Counted from the stretch's first letter, positions 52,668 through 61,448 are shown. The stretch: 64,000 nt of DNA from JADJRG01 sp964474905 (GCA_964474905.1 CAYYUP010000019.1:1-64000); one strand, 5' to 3'. Numbers and translations: made by a program. The notes: generated by a model not told the origin, from the sequence alone.

Positions 52668-53465
52668 CTAGGGCCGTTTTCGCAGCCAGGGGCCGATCCA
52701 GCCGAGGGCGAAACGATGGATGAATCGCGGCGTCCAGGCGCTGATACACATGATGATCTTCATCCACAACCCGGGCACGACCAGGGCCTTGCCCCGGGCA
52801 AATCCGCGGAGGGCAGAATGTGCACACTCTTCGGCGCTCATCTCGATGAATGAGGGTATTTTATGACCGCTTGGGTTGCCGGCCAGCGCCTCAAAACCAG
52901 TGGCGACGGGGCCCGGGCAGACCTGGGTGAGAGCGACGCCTGTGCCCTGCAGCTCGGCCCGCAGAGACTCGGAGAACCCGCTGACGAAGTGCTTGGAGCC
53001 GACGTAGGCCGCGGCGCCGGGGAAGAAGCTCAGGCCGAAGCCCGAGCTGATGTTGAGGATGCCACCGCGCCTCCGTTCGAGCATGCCATCGACGAGGCCG
53101 CGGGTGAGCTGGACAAGTGCATTGATATTAACCATGAGCATTTGTTCGAGCTTGGCCCAGTTGCTGCGCTCAAAGAGCGCAAGATCACCCATTCCGGCGT
53201 TGTTGATCAATAGATCGACGGTGGGCAGACGTTTCAGGAGCGCGTCGACGGCTGTGGAGTCGCAGAGATCTGTGGGCTCGACGCGGACGACGAGTTTTGA
53301 GTGCGCCGCTCGCAGTTCGCGGGCGAGGGTTTCTAGCTGTTCTTTGCGCCGGGCGACAAGGATGAGGCAGGCGACCTGGGGCGCGAGTTGCTGGCAGATG
53401 GCCCTGCCGATGCCGGAGGAGGCACCGGTCACCAATGCGGTGGTATTGTCGATGATCGGGCGCAT
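52668..53465 (-). CDS. Short-chain dehydrogenase/reductase, YqjQ/DltE-like
   Basis: 265 aa classical SDR: TGASSGIG at 13-20, NNAG in LLINNAGMGDLAL, Ser in ISSGFGLSF, catalytic YVGSK. The C-terminal hydrophobic stretch (MKIIMCISAWTPRF) suggests membrane association, as in SDRs acting on lipids or sterols. Convergent with the preceding gene at 40 bp. Confidence 0.87.
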   Translation of the reverse strand: MRPIIDNTTALVTGASSGIGRAICQQLAPQVACLILVARRKEQLETLARELRAAHSKLVVRVEPTDLCDSTAVDALLKRLPTVDLLINNAGMGDLALFERSNWAKLEQMLMVNINALVQLTRGLVDGMLERRRGGILNISSGFGLSFFPGAAAYVGSKHFVSGFSESLRAELQGTGVALTQVCPGPVATGFEALAGNPSGHKIPSFIEMSAEECAHSALRGFARGKALVVPGLWMKIIMCISAWTPRFIHRFALGWIGPWLRKRP

Positions 53466-53518
53466 GGTTTTTCTCCGGGCGAGAGGTTGACTCGCCGTTT
53501 CACACCCGTCAAGCGCAG

Positions 53519-54460
53519 CTACTCGGCGCCGGCGCCCAAGAAGATCTCGGAGACCACACCTTTCTTATTTGTCAGGAAGAGGCCGCCGTAGATCGAGCCT
53601 ATGATGAGGACGTTGCGGTCAAACTGCTGCTCTTCCGGGGCGATGGCGCGGGAGTAGGTAGCGGCGGCCTTTTTAAAATTACTGCCGATGCCGATGCCCT
53701 CGCGTGTCTTGAGCGTCGAGGGGGCTTGGACGAGCACGTCCGACAGGGCTGCGTTGTCGTCGTTGAGTGCCATTGTCAGAATCAGGCCCTGACTCTCGTA
53801 GCTCCAGGTCTGCAGGGTATCGCCGGTGGCGGGTTCGACCTGGGCCTTGCCCTTGGACTCCGGGGGGCCTAAGGCTTTGATCACAGCTTCGCTCGGGATG
53901 CCGAGTTTGAGGGGGCCGATCGCGGTGTCGAAGCTGTCGGCGGTCATCGGATCGCCGGGTAGCATTTTTAGGGGGCAGAAGCCGGCGAGAATATAGGAGC
54001 CCGGTTTCGAGGAGGCGCTCCACATGTCGCGTTCGCCGAGCACGTCGGCGGGATGGTGTGCCGCTTCGATCTCACGGCAGGCGCGGGAGAGGGAGCCCGC
54101 GACGATCGTGCGGCTGCCCTTGGCGGTCTTGGACTCGAGCTTCTCGCACTCCTCCGCCGTCGGGCGACAGGCGGTCATGACCTCGCGATCTCTGTCGATC
54201 TTGTGCATATAACAGAGGCAACTCCAGGTGACCGAAGGGGCAGGTTTACGGGGATCTGCAACTTTTGTGTCGGGGGGCTCGGATTCGTGCTTGTCGGCTT
54301 GTCCGGCGACCTTTTGCGGGGCTTCGTCGTGGGCCTGCTGTGGATTCGCCCCGCTCTTGTCTGTTTTTTGGGTATCGCCGCCGGTGGAGTTGCAGGCGAG
54401 CAGGGGCGGCAGGGCGAGCAGGAGCAGCACACTGAGGGGGAGAGCCGTTCGCACGAGCAT
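53519..54460 (-). CDS. Lipoprotein of unknown function
   Basis: 313 aa from ATG 54460, where the signal peptide begins (MLVRTALPLSVLLLLALPPL, lipobox LLAC). The frame open to 54703 overlaps the divergent kinase and is rejected. A short Lys/Gln/Asp linker, then a Cys-containing segment (CLCYMHKIDRDREVMTACRPTAEEC) and a C-terminal region with LGIPSEAVIKALGPPESKGK and LQTWSYESQGLILTMALND, which reads like a bacterial SmpA/OmlA-type (BLIP-fold) repeat. Divergent from the pseudokinase with about 220 bp between starts. Confidence 0.75.
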   Translation of the reverse strand: MLVRTALPLSVLLLLALPPLLACNSTGGDTQKTDKSGANPQQAHDEAPQKVAGQADKHESEPPDTKVADPRKPAPSVTWSCLCYMHKIDRDREVMTACRPTAEECEKLESKTAKGSRTIVAGSLSRACREIEAAHHPADVLGERDMWSASSKPGSYILAGFCPLKMLPGDPMTADSFDTAIGPLKLGIPSEAVIKALGPPESKGKAQVEPATGDTLQTWSYESQGLILTMALNDDNAALSDVLVQAPSTLKTREGIGIGSNFKKAAATYSRAIAPEEQQFDRNVLIIGSIYGGLFLTNKKGVVSEIFLGAGAE

Positions 54461-54648
54461 ATTGGCTACGGTACTCGTGAGGTCGGGCGACGGGACCAGG
54501 AAAAGTGCGGAGGCTGCGGTCCCGTGCCGGCGCGATGACGGGCCCACGAGGCGCGCTTTGAGGTCTAGGCCCGTGCGTTTCCGGGGATCTACGGGGGTCG
54601 CTGGTGGCTCTTCCAGGCGCGGGCGTGGGTGATACACTGCCGGCGGCC

Positions 54649-54687
54649 ATGGACGAGACAAACGTCGCCACGGAGGCCGCTGCGTGA
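54649..54687 (+). CDS. Possible 12-codon leader ORF before the pseudokinase
   Basis: ATG at 54649 opens a 12-codon frame ending in TGA at 54685-54687, which overlaps the GTG start of the kinase by GTGA. This geometry allows translational coupling. It may be chance. Confidence 0.25.
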   Translation: MDETNVATEAAA

Positions 54688-56381
54688 GAGGACCGCAGCG
54701 CACGCGCGAGGAGTCGTGGATCGGGAGAACGCTCGACGAGCGTTACAAGATTCAAGAGGTGTTCTCGGAGACCGAGACCCACACTGTCTTCGTCGCCCAG
54801 CATCTCCGCCTGCGCAAGCAGGTGGCGATCAAGATCATCCAGCAGGAGTACGCGAGCGACGGCGAGGTCGCGGCTCGCTTCTCCCGTGAGGCCAGTGCCG
54901 GCGCCCAATTCGATCACCCGAATGTCGTCGGCATCATCGACTGTGGGCGTCTCACCGACGGCCGCACTTATCTGGTGACCGAGATGGTTCGGGGGCCGAC
55001 GCTCCGCGAGTTTCTCGACGAGCACGGGCGAATCCACTGGACCCTCGCCTGCGACATCGGCTCGCAGCTAAGCGAGGCGCTGATCGCCGCGCACGCGGTC
55101 GGCATCGTGCACCGCGATGTCAACCCCGACAACCTTCGTCTGGAGATCCGTGACGACGGCTCCTACTGGATCAAGATCACCAGCTTCGGCATCGCTCGGA
55201 TGACGGGCGATGCCCTGGTCGATCCAGCCCATGAGCTCGGCTCGACGCTTACACGTCAGGGCATGATCCTCGGCACTGCCGGCTATATGTCGCCGGAGCA
55301 GGCGATCGGCGAGGAGGTCGATGAGAGCGCCGACGCCTACGCGTTGGGGGCTGTGCTTTGGGAGTGCATCAACGGCCGTTCGCTTTGGGTCGCCGAGAGC
55401 ATCGAAGACGCGCTCGCGCAGCAGCTCCATCACGAGCCGTCGCTCTTCGATACCTTTGAGGATGGCCCGGTGCCCGAGGTGCTGCAACGCGTTGTCTTGC
55501 AGCTGCTGGCTCGCGATCCGCGGGAGCGGCCGGCGCTCATCGATCCGGTGTCCCCGACACTGCGCAAGCTGGCCCACGGCTCCGAGTTTGAGGAGTCGCT
55601 GGTCACCGCGATGCCCGAGGCCTCTGCTAGCGGCATGGATAATTTTGCCAGCAGCGGCGGCTTCCCCTTCGAGGCTGAGCGCGGCGGTACGGTTGTCGAC
55701 GACGGTTTTGTGTTTCCGACCGGACCCGCTGGCAACTCCTCGATGAAGGCCGTCTTTGGTCAGCTCGCCGACGTCTTGAAGGCGCTGTGGCGGAGCGCCT
55801 CGGTCGGTACCCGGGTGGTCCTGGCGATGATCTCGCTTACCCCGGTGATCCTCATCGTCGTCGCGTTGATGGTCAGTGGCAGCTCCGAAAAGAGCGAGGC
55901 GGATGAGCCTGAGACCGTCGCCAAACCGGATGTTGCGGAGGTTTTGCCGGAGGTTCCCGAGGCCGAGGTCGAAACCTTGGAGCCGAGCGAGGAGCCCGAG
56001 GCGCCGGCGATTCCGGTCGATCTCGAAGAGTCCGTAAAGATGCTCTTTGGGTCAGATGTTTCCGCCAAGGAGCGCAAGGCGGGGGCGGCGAAGATCCGCA
56101 GCTTTGAGCCCGCGGATGCATTGCCGATCCATGTACGGGCGAGCGCTGCGCTTGTGCTCGAAAAGAAGTGCAAGGCCAAGAAAGCGATCGTCAACAGGAT
56201 CCGCGAACTCGATGCGCTCGAGGCGATGCCGGTGCTTCTGGCCCTCGACAGCGATCGAAAGTCCTGTGGTAAGCGCAAACGGCGAAAAGACTGCTATCCG
56301 TGCCTCCGAGAGGATCTGGCCCGGACGCTCGGTCGCTTTGAGGTGCTGCTCGAACTTCAAGGCAAGACCCCGTCGCAATAG
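54684..56381 (+). CDS. Ser/Thr kinase-fold protein, probable pseudokinase
   Basis: 565 aa, GTG start at 54684 (or a later GTG near 54717). Kinase fold about 20-290. VAIK (Lys50), REAS (Glu69) and HRD (Asp145) are kept, but the Gly-rich loop is replaced by FSETETHTV (27-35), HRDxKPxN is HRDVNPDN (Lys to Asn147) and the DFG motif is TSFG (Ser167 for Asp). Mg-ATP use is therefore doubtful. APE-type GTAGYMSPEQ remains. TM helix VGTRVVLAMISLTPVILIVVAL near 375-395, then an acidic Pro/Glu linker and a Cys-rich basic extracytoplasmic domain (KRKRRKDCYPC). It may sense or scaffold rather than phosphorylate. Confidence 0.85.
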   Translation: MRGPQRTREESWIGRTLDERYKIQEVFSETETHTVFVAQHLRLRKQVAIKIIQQEYASDGEVAARFSREASAGAQFDHPNVVGIIDCGRLTDGRTYLVTEMVRGPTLREFLDEHGRIHWTLACDIGSQLSEALIAAHAVGIVHRDVNPDNLRLEIRDDGSYWIKITSFGIARMTGDALVDPAHELGSTLTRQGMILGTAGYMSPEQAIGEEVDESADAYALGAVLWECINGRSLWVAESIEDALAQQLHHEPSLFDTFEDGPVPEVLQRVVLQLLARDPRERPALIDPVSPTLRKLAHGSEFEESLVTAMPEASASGMDNFASSGGFPFEAERGGTVVDDGFVFPTGPAGNSSMKAVFGQLADVLKALWRSASVGTRVVLAMISLTPVILIVVALMVSGSSEKSEADEPETVAKPDVAEVLPEVPEAEVETLEPSEEPEAPAIPVDLEESVKMLFGSDVSAKERKAGAAKIRSFEPADALPIHVRASAALVLEKKCKAKKAIVNRIRELDALEAMPVLLALDSDRKSCGKRKRRKDCYPCLREDLARTLGRFEVLLELQGKTPSQ

Positions 56382-56510
56382 GGGTCGCGATGGCGCTTGT
56401 TCATTCATTCATTCGCGCTCGCGCTCGCAGGTCGGCGCGCGGCAGTGCGATTCGCGGTCATGTGTCGATCGGTCTCGACAAGGGGTGTGTCACCTCGGCA
56501 TTGTGGTTGA

Positions 56511-58472
56511 ATGGTGTCATTCGATTCTTCGCGGTGGTTTTCGCTCACTCTTCTCGCCCTCACAGGGTTCGCGCTCACTGCGTGCTCAAGCGATGACACT
56601 GGCAACTCATCGGATACCGCATCGACTTCGTTGACCGCGACTGCCACGGCGACCAATGGCACGGTGACGATGGGGTCGACCATGGGCACCGTGACCAATG
56701 GCAGCGGCAGCGAGGGCACGATGAGTGGCAGCGCGAGCGTTGGCGAGACGGTCGGCACGACTGCGCCGACGACAACGATGACATCCACTACGGGCATGAC
56801 CACCGATGGCACGACGACGATGGGCGTCGAGACAATGGGCTCTTCTTCGAGCAGCTCGAGCACCACGGGGCCGGCCTGCACGCTCGCCTGTGATGATGAG
56901 GGCACGAAGGTGCTCTGCGATGGCGAGGTCTACGAGGATTGTAGCGCGAATGGTCAGTACTGTGCGGCGGGGGAGTGCGTTGATACGCCCTGCGATGCTG
57001 CATTTAAGGAGCAACGCTCGGAGGGATGCGAATTTTGGGCGGTCAAGACCGGGCTGATCTCGGCGGGCAATGGCGCCTGCTTCGCGGCTTTTGTCGCCAA
57101 TACCTGGAGCGAGCCTGTACACATCAATGTCGAGTACGACGGTCAGCAGCTCGCGGTCGGTAACTTCGCCCGAATTCCGAGCGGCCAGGGGGCTAATATC
57201 GTCTACGATCCCTACGACGCGAACGCCGGACTCGCCGTGGGCGAGGTCGCGATCCTCTTCCTCTCGCGGGGTCCTGGCGGTTTTCCGACCTGCCCCGGCA
57301 ATGCGGCGGCGATCACCGATGAGACCGCAGTCATCAATACCGGTCGCGGTAAGGCGTTTCATATCACCACCGACTTCCCGGTCGCCGCTTACCAAATGCT
57401 GCCCTACGGGGGTGGCTCTGTGGCCGCGACCTCAGCGACCCTGCTGCTGCCAAGCGGTACCTGGGATACTAATTACATCGCGATCAATGCCTTCACCAAG
57501 AGCGCCATCGTCGCGGATGGCTTCCCCCACATCGTGCTTGTCGGTAACGAGGACGGTACCGCGGTGACGATTGAGCCCAAGGTTGCGATTCAAGGGGGCA
57601 ACGGCGTCGAGGCGGCGGCGGCGGGTCAGCCAAAGGTCTACATGCTCGACCGCGGCGAGACCATTCAGATCGCTCAGTCGGCAGAGTTGACGGGGTCGCC
57701 GATCCTCGCCGATAAGCCCTTGGCGGTCTTCGGGGGCGCGACTTGTCTCAATGTTCCGGTCAATGGGGTGGCCTGTGACGGCGCCCATCAGCAGATTCCG
57801 CCGGTCAAGGCGCTGGGAAATGACTACACCGGGATCCGCTACCGCAACCGCACGGGCCAGGAGGAGTCGCCGCCCTGGCGCCTGGTCGGAGCGGTCGACG
57901 GCACCGAACTCACCTGGACCAACAAACCCCTGGGTGCCCCCGATACCATCGGTCTGGGCACTGTCGCCGAGTTCAACTCCGGCGGACCCTTCCAGGTCGA
58001 GAGTCAGGACGAGGATCATCCCTTCTATCTCGGCGCCTACATGACCGGAGGTGCCAACTACGGCGGTGCAGGCGATCCCGAGTGGGTGAACGTCATCCCC
58101 TCGGCGCAGTTCCTCAAAAAGTACGTACTCTTCACGGATCCGACCTACTCAGAGACCAGTCTGGTGGTCGTGCGCTCCCCGGTCGACGGTGTCTTCAAAG
58201 ACGTCTCAATCGGTTGTGCGGGCAATCTCGGTGGTTGGATGCCGATCGGTGAGAATGAGTACACTCGTCTCGACCTGGTCACCGGTAATTTTCAGGACGT
58301 CAACGGCTGCTCCAACGGTCGCCACGAGATGGCCAGCGAGAATCCCTTTGGTGTCACCGTCTGGGGCTGGGGTTCGACCGCCAGCCAGTTTAATACGGTC
58401 TACGTCTCCTACGCCTATCCCGCGGGGGCTAGCGTGCAGGGCATTAACGACGTCGAAGTCCTTCCCCAGTAG
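56511..58472 (+). CDS. IgGFc-binding-like surface lipoprotein (paralogue of the 27701 product)
   Basis: 653 aa. Lipobox ALTAC, then a Thr/Gly/Ser/Met linker of about 90 residues, a Cys-rich segment (CTLACDDEGTKVLCDGEVYEDCSANG) and the main domain. That domain shares its pattern with the product of 27701-29470: GKAFHITTDFPVAAYQMLPYGGG, PSGTWDTNYIAINAF, DGTAVTIEPKVAI, SPVDGVFKDVSI, and the VSYAYPAGA end against VTSYAYPGG. I read it as an IgGFc-binding N-terminal-type domain, usually on large adhesive surface proteins. A strong hairpin and a duplicated fragment of its 3' end follow the stop codon. Confidence 0.8.
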   Translation: MVSFDSSRWFSLTLLALTGFALTACSSDDTGNSSDTASTSLTATATATNGTVTMGSTMGTVTNGSGSEGTMSGSASVGETVGTTAPTTTMTSTTGMTTDGTTTMGVETMGSSSSSSSTTGPACTLACDDEGTKVLCDGEVYEDCSANGQYCAAGECVDTPCDAAFKEQRSEGCEFWAVKTGLISAGNGACFAAFVANTWSEPVHINVEYDGQQLAVGNFARIPSGQGANIVYDPYDANAGLAVGEVAILFLSRGPGGFPTCPGNAAAITDETAVINTGRGKAFHITTDFPVAAYQMLPYGGGSVAATSATLLLPSGTWDTNYIAINAFTKSAIVADGFPHIVLVGNEDGTAVTIEPKVAIQGGNGVEAAAAGQPKVYMLDRGETIQIAQSAELTGSPILADKPLAVFGGATCLNVPVNGVACDGAHQQIPPVKALGNDYTGIRYRNRTGQEESPPWRLVGAVDGTELTWTNKPLGAPDTIGLGTVAEFNSGGPFQVESQDEDHPFYLGAYMTGGANYGGAGDPEWVNVIPSAQFLKKYVLFTDPTYSETSLVVVRSPVDGVFKDVSIGCAGNLGGWMPIGENEYTRLDLVTGNFQDVNGCSNGRHEMASENPFGVTVWGWGSTASQFNTVYVSYAYPAGASVQGINDVEVLPQ

Positions 58473-58488
58473 CGGGAGCAGGCAGTCG

Positions 58489-58520
58489 CGAGGCCTCTCC
58501 TCCGAGAGGAGATGGCCTCG
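58489..58520 (+). terminator. 14-bp hairpin after the IgGFc-like gene
   Basis: CGAGGCCTCTCCTC (58489-58502) pairs with 58506-58520 with one bulged T and a 3-nt loop. No U-tract follows. It starts 16 bp past the stop codon and sits between the gene and the duplicated tail. Confidence 0.5.
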
Positions 58521-58592
58521 TATGCCGACCCCACGGGGGCCAGCGTGCAGGGCATCAACAACGTTGAAAACGTCGTTGCTGTGCCTTGGGGC
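58512..58592 (+). pseudogene. Degenerate second copy of the 3' end of the IgGFc-like gene
   Basis: Bases 58518-58571 repeat the sense of 58407-58460 with 43 of 54 bases identical by my count, and keep the phrase SYADPTGASVQGINNVE against SYAYPAGASVQGINDVE in the gene. Most differences are at third positions, as expected for former coding sequence. It runs on without a homologous body, so it is a remnant of another copy or of a tandem duplication. Confidence 0.65.
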
Positions 58593-59828
58593 TTACTTCT
58601 TGTTCCTGTTTTTCTTCTTGCGACGCTCGCTTTTTGCGTTCCAGGTGGACGGATGCGGTAGCAGGTCGCCCTTAAACGAGAATGCGAGGACAAAATAAGG
58701 AATGGCGCCGCTGATCTCTTGGCCGGTCCGGTAGCGGTGTTTTGCCCACCACTGCGCGAGCACGATCAGCGAGGGCTGGTCAAAGCGCTGGTCGGGGCGC
58801 TTGAAGAAGGTGTAGATGATCGCCGGGCCGACCCGGTGTGTCGGGCTGTTGGGGTTTGTCGCCGCCTCGTCGGGGGCGAAATGCTCGGGCCGGTAGAAGG
58901 CGTGGGTGAGCGAGTAGCGGGCGCCCAGAGTCAGACCAAAGTCAAAGACGTAGAGAAGGTCTAGGTCGTTGGTGATCGCCCAGCCGCGGTCGGGCACCAT
59001 CATGTCGATCGTCTGGTTGTAGAAGACCCGATCGCCGTTACGGAGGTCAAAATCGTAGTAGATGCCCTTGAGGTTGTCACGGATCGCGACGCCCTTGACC
59101 TTGGCCTGGAGGAGGGCAGAGAGCGTCACCTGGTGGCCGCCTGCTCCGTAATTGGTGCCCTCTTCTTGGAGGTCGTCGATCCGCTTTTCGGTCCATTCGT
59201 CGGTCGCGCTGGGGAACGATTGCAGCGAACCAAATGCGCCGTAAAACCCAATATAGTCATAGGATGCGGAGAGATTGAGCACTGCGGCTGGCTGGATCTG
59301 GATCCGCGGGCCGATCCCCGAGTAGGCGGGTGTCACGACCGTGTGTATTTGAGCGGCGAGGAAGCTCTCGCGGAAGAGTGCGGTGTCCTTATCGATCAGC
59401 TGATACCGGTAGCCGGTTGTGAAGTCGGCACTTAGGCCGACGGGGTTGTAGCGGCTGCCGAGTAGGAAGTTGTAGATCCAGCGGTGGCGGGGTCGCGCCG
59501 CGAGTTGGGGGCTCGCGCTGGCGTCGGTGAGCATCGGATCATCGATGCCCTCGTTGGGCACCGGGGTAGGCTCGGCGCTATCGGTCGGGGCGCTGTCGAC
59601 CGGGGCGGGCTCGACCGGGGCGGGGCCAACCGGGGCGGGCTCAACCGGGGCGGGCTCGACCTGTCCGTCGGCTTCCGGGGCACTGTCGGTTGGGGCGGGC
59701 TCGGAGCTGTCCGTGGAGGTCGCCGGTGCCGCGCTCATCGCAGCTGCGTGCGCGGAGCCCAGTGGCGGGGCGACGAGGAGGAGCGCGCTTGCAAGACCGA
59801 TGAATGGGGACCTAGAAAGGTGGGCCAT
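58593..59828 (-). CDS. Outer-membrane beta-barrel protein with EPAPV repeat linker
   Basis: 411 aa from ATG 59828 (59843 possible); the frame open to 60053 overlaps the VOC gene. Sec signal peptide to about residue 30 (AHAAA), a Pro/Ala/Glu linker with five EPAPV units, then a domain from about 110 with alternating aromatic strands (YNFLLGSRYNPVGLSADFTTGYRYQLI, GWAITNDLDLLYVFDFGLTLGARY, AIPYFVLAFSFKG), typical of outer-membrane barrels. The final Lys/Arg run is unusual for a barrel, which normally ends in an aromatic residue. Function unknown. Confidence 0.72.
   Translation of the reverse strand: MAHLSRSPFIGLASALLLVAPPLGSAHAAAMSAAPATSTDSSEPAPTDSAPEADGQVEPAPVEPAPVGPAPVEPAPVDSAPTDSAEPTPVPNEGIDDPMLTDASASPQLAARPRHRWIYNFLLGSRYNPVGLSADFTTGYRYQLIDKDTALFRESFLAAQIHTVVTPAYSGIGPRIQIQPAAVLNLSASYDYIGFYGAFGSLQSFPSATDEWTEKRIDDLQEEGTNYGAGGHQVTLSALLQAKVKGVAIRDNLKGIYYDFDLRNGDRVFYNQTIDMMVPDRGWAITNDLDLLYVFDFGLTLGARYSLTHAFYRPEHFAPDEAATNPNSPTHRVGPAIIYTFFKRPDQRFDQPSLIVLAQWWAKHRYRTGQEISGAIPYFVLAFSFKGDLLPHPSTWNAKSERRKKKNRNKK
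59598..59661 (-). repeat. 15-bp tandem repeat encoding EPAPV
   Basis: About five copies of a 15-bp unit (ccggggcgggctcga and variants) in the linker of the beta-barrel protein. In-frame coding minisatellite. Confidence 0.85.
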
Positions 59829-59964
59829 CGAGCGTGTGAGCATACACCCCCAGGGCTCTGTGCGGGCAGGGGAGCGCATCTTCGCAGGACTTTGTTCCAG
59901 CTCGGTCAAACCCGAGGAGCGACGCGTGTTTGCGCGCCGCTCCGGGTTGCGATCGACGACCGGC

Positions 59965-60717
59965 TCAGCCGTGCTTCGCGAGCGTAATGATGCCGAAGGC
60001 CGCGCCGGTCGGGTCGGCGACAACCGCCATGCGACCGACCTTGTCGGCCTCAAAGATCGGCGTCAGGCCCTTGCCGCCGTGACGAGTGACGCGCTCGAGC
60101 GTCGCGTCGACATCGGCGACGGCGACCCAAGAGAGCCAGTAGGCCGGCGCGCCGTCGGTTCGCTGGCTCATCGCGCCGCCTGCGGGGCCGCTCTCGCCCT
60201 TGAGCATGTAGTAGTCGCCGTCGGGCATCGGTGTGCTCTCAGACTCGACAGCCAGGGCTGCCGAGAGCCACTTGAGGTCGGCCTCGATATCGGTGCTGTG
60301 CAGTTCTGTCCAGCAGATCGAGCCCTCGCCTTCGGGGGCATTTTCGGAGCTCGAATCGGCCTCGTGGAAGAGGCTAAGAGCTGCGCCGCTGGGGCTCGTG
60401 ATGACGGAAAAGCGACCCGGTGGGATGTCCGTCGGCGGGAGGGCAATGTCGCCGCCGTGCTTCTTTGCGGCCTTGGCTGAGGCGTCGACGTCTTTGACCC
60501 GGAAGTAGTTGTTCCAATGGCTGGGAATGCCAGGCATTGCCGGTGAAGAGAGGTGGGCGATCGGCACTCCACCGGCGACAAACATCGTCGCTTCGGTCTC
60601 CCCCATGGTCATCGTCATCGTCGACCAGCCGAGGGCCTCGGTGTAGAAGGCCTTGGCCCGATCGACGTCGGTGCTAATGATCCCAAACCAGCAAAATTTT
60701 TGATTCTTGTAGGGCAT
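59965..60717 (-). CDS. Two-module VOC (glyoxalase/bleomycin-resistance) protein
   Basis: 250 aa from ATG 60717, chosen because the VOC fold starts at FCWFGIISTDVDRAKAFYTEALGW; the frame open to 60771 adds 18 unlikely residues. Two VOC modules: about 7-125 and 135-247, the second with SICWTELHSTDIEADLKWL. The ends VADPTGAAFGII and SPSGAALSLF are typical. VOC pairs form one metal site; ligands are not certain. The 3' end is about 140 bp beyond the start of the barrel gene on the same strand. Confidence 0.85.
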   Translation of the reverse strand: MPYKNQKFCWFGIISTDVDRAKAFYTEALGWSTMTMTMGETEATMFVAGGVPIAHLSSPAMPGIPSHWNNYFRVKDVDASAKAAKKHGGDIALPPTDIPPGRFSVITSPSGAALSLFHEADSSSENAPEGEGSICWTELHSTDIEADLKWLSAALAVESESTPMPDGDYYMLKGESGPAGGAMSQRTDGAPAYWLSWVAVADVDATLERVTRHGGKGLTPIFEADKVGRMAVVADPTGAAFGIITLAKHG

Positions 60718-61055
60718 GTTGTTGGATTCCTTCGGGTCGCAGGTGGGTACGATTCGCGCCGATACAAACACAGATCACAGTGCGTGATCGAGCGTTGATG
60801 AAACGGTTGTGCGGTCCTTGGTCGTATTAATTCAAAAATCCACCAAAACCCATCAATGTCGCATGAATCACCCCTTAGAACGATGAACAGGGGTGATTAA
60901 GCAGTGACCATAAAGCGCAAACTGTCATTTACATTGCAGAGATTACTGGTTTGTTAAAATTCGAAGATCACAGAGGCATGAATTCTGTTGCGGCGATGGT
61001 GGGCGGATCTCGGATCTCGGGCCTTGGGGCGAGGCTTTGGCCGCGCTCCAAAGGT
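60718..61055. other. 338-bp intergenic region with AT-rich core
   Basis: Region between the VOC and DksA-like genes. Positions about 60790-60965 are clearly richer in A+T than the rest of the window and include one 9-bp palindrome (60867-60899). No ORF or RNA gene is recognised. Confidence 0.7.
60867..60899. promoter_or_regulatory. Perfect 9-bp palindrome in AT-rich region
   Basis: AATCACCCC and GGGGTGATT separated by 15 bases. This spacing fits a dimeric regulator site as well as a weak hairpin; no U-tract follows. Confidence 0.45.
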
Positions 61056-61448
61056 TTAGACGTAATCCGTGAGGTGCCGACGGCTGCGACCTGCGCTGAC
61101 GCTGGCCTCTTCTTCGGATTGGCACTCCGCGCAGAGGCGGACGTGGGGCAGCAGCAGCAGGCGGCCCTCCGGGATCGGTTCGTCGCAGCTCTCGCAGAGA
61201 CCAAACGATTCGGGATCGTCGGCGATCCGCCGGAGCGCCCCGGAGATCCGGGTGAGCAGAGCGACACGCTCGCGGTTGCGACGGGACGCGATCACTTGGC
61301 TCATCTCGGCGAGCGGGGCCGCGTCGTCGTCGACCTTGGAGACCGCGTCGTCGCGCAGGGGCTCGAAGGCCAGGTCACCGGCGGCGATCAGCTCGGCGCG
61401 GCGTTTGAGGAGGCGGGTGCGGAAGGCCGCGATCTCGGCGGGTCTCAC
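61056..61448 (-). CDS. TraR/DksA-type C4 zinc-finger protein
   Basis: 130 aa. An N-terminal helical hairpin (1-75, RTRLLKRRAELIAAG...) is followed by a C4 zinc finger with Cys85, Cys88, Cys106 and Cys109 in FGLCESCDEPIPEGRLLLLPHVRLCAEC. DksA-type proteins enter the secondary channel of RNA polymerase. The coiled-coil tip should carry Asp residues; DDDAAP near 40-45 is a candidate. It lies 83 bp downstream of an ECF sigma gene on the same strand. Confidence 0.87.
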   Translation of the reverse strand: MRPAEIAAFRTRLLKRRAELIAAGDLAFEPLRDDAVSKVDDDAAPLAEMSQVIASRRNRERVALLTRISGALRRIADDPESFGLCESCDEPIPEGRLLLLPHVRLCAECQSEEEASVSAGRSRRHLTDYV

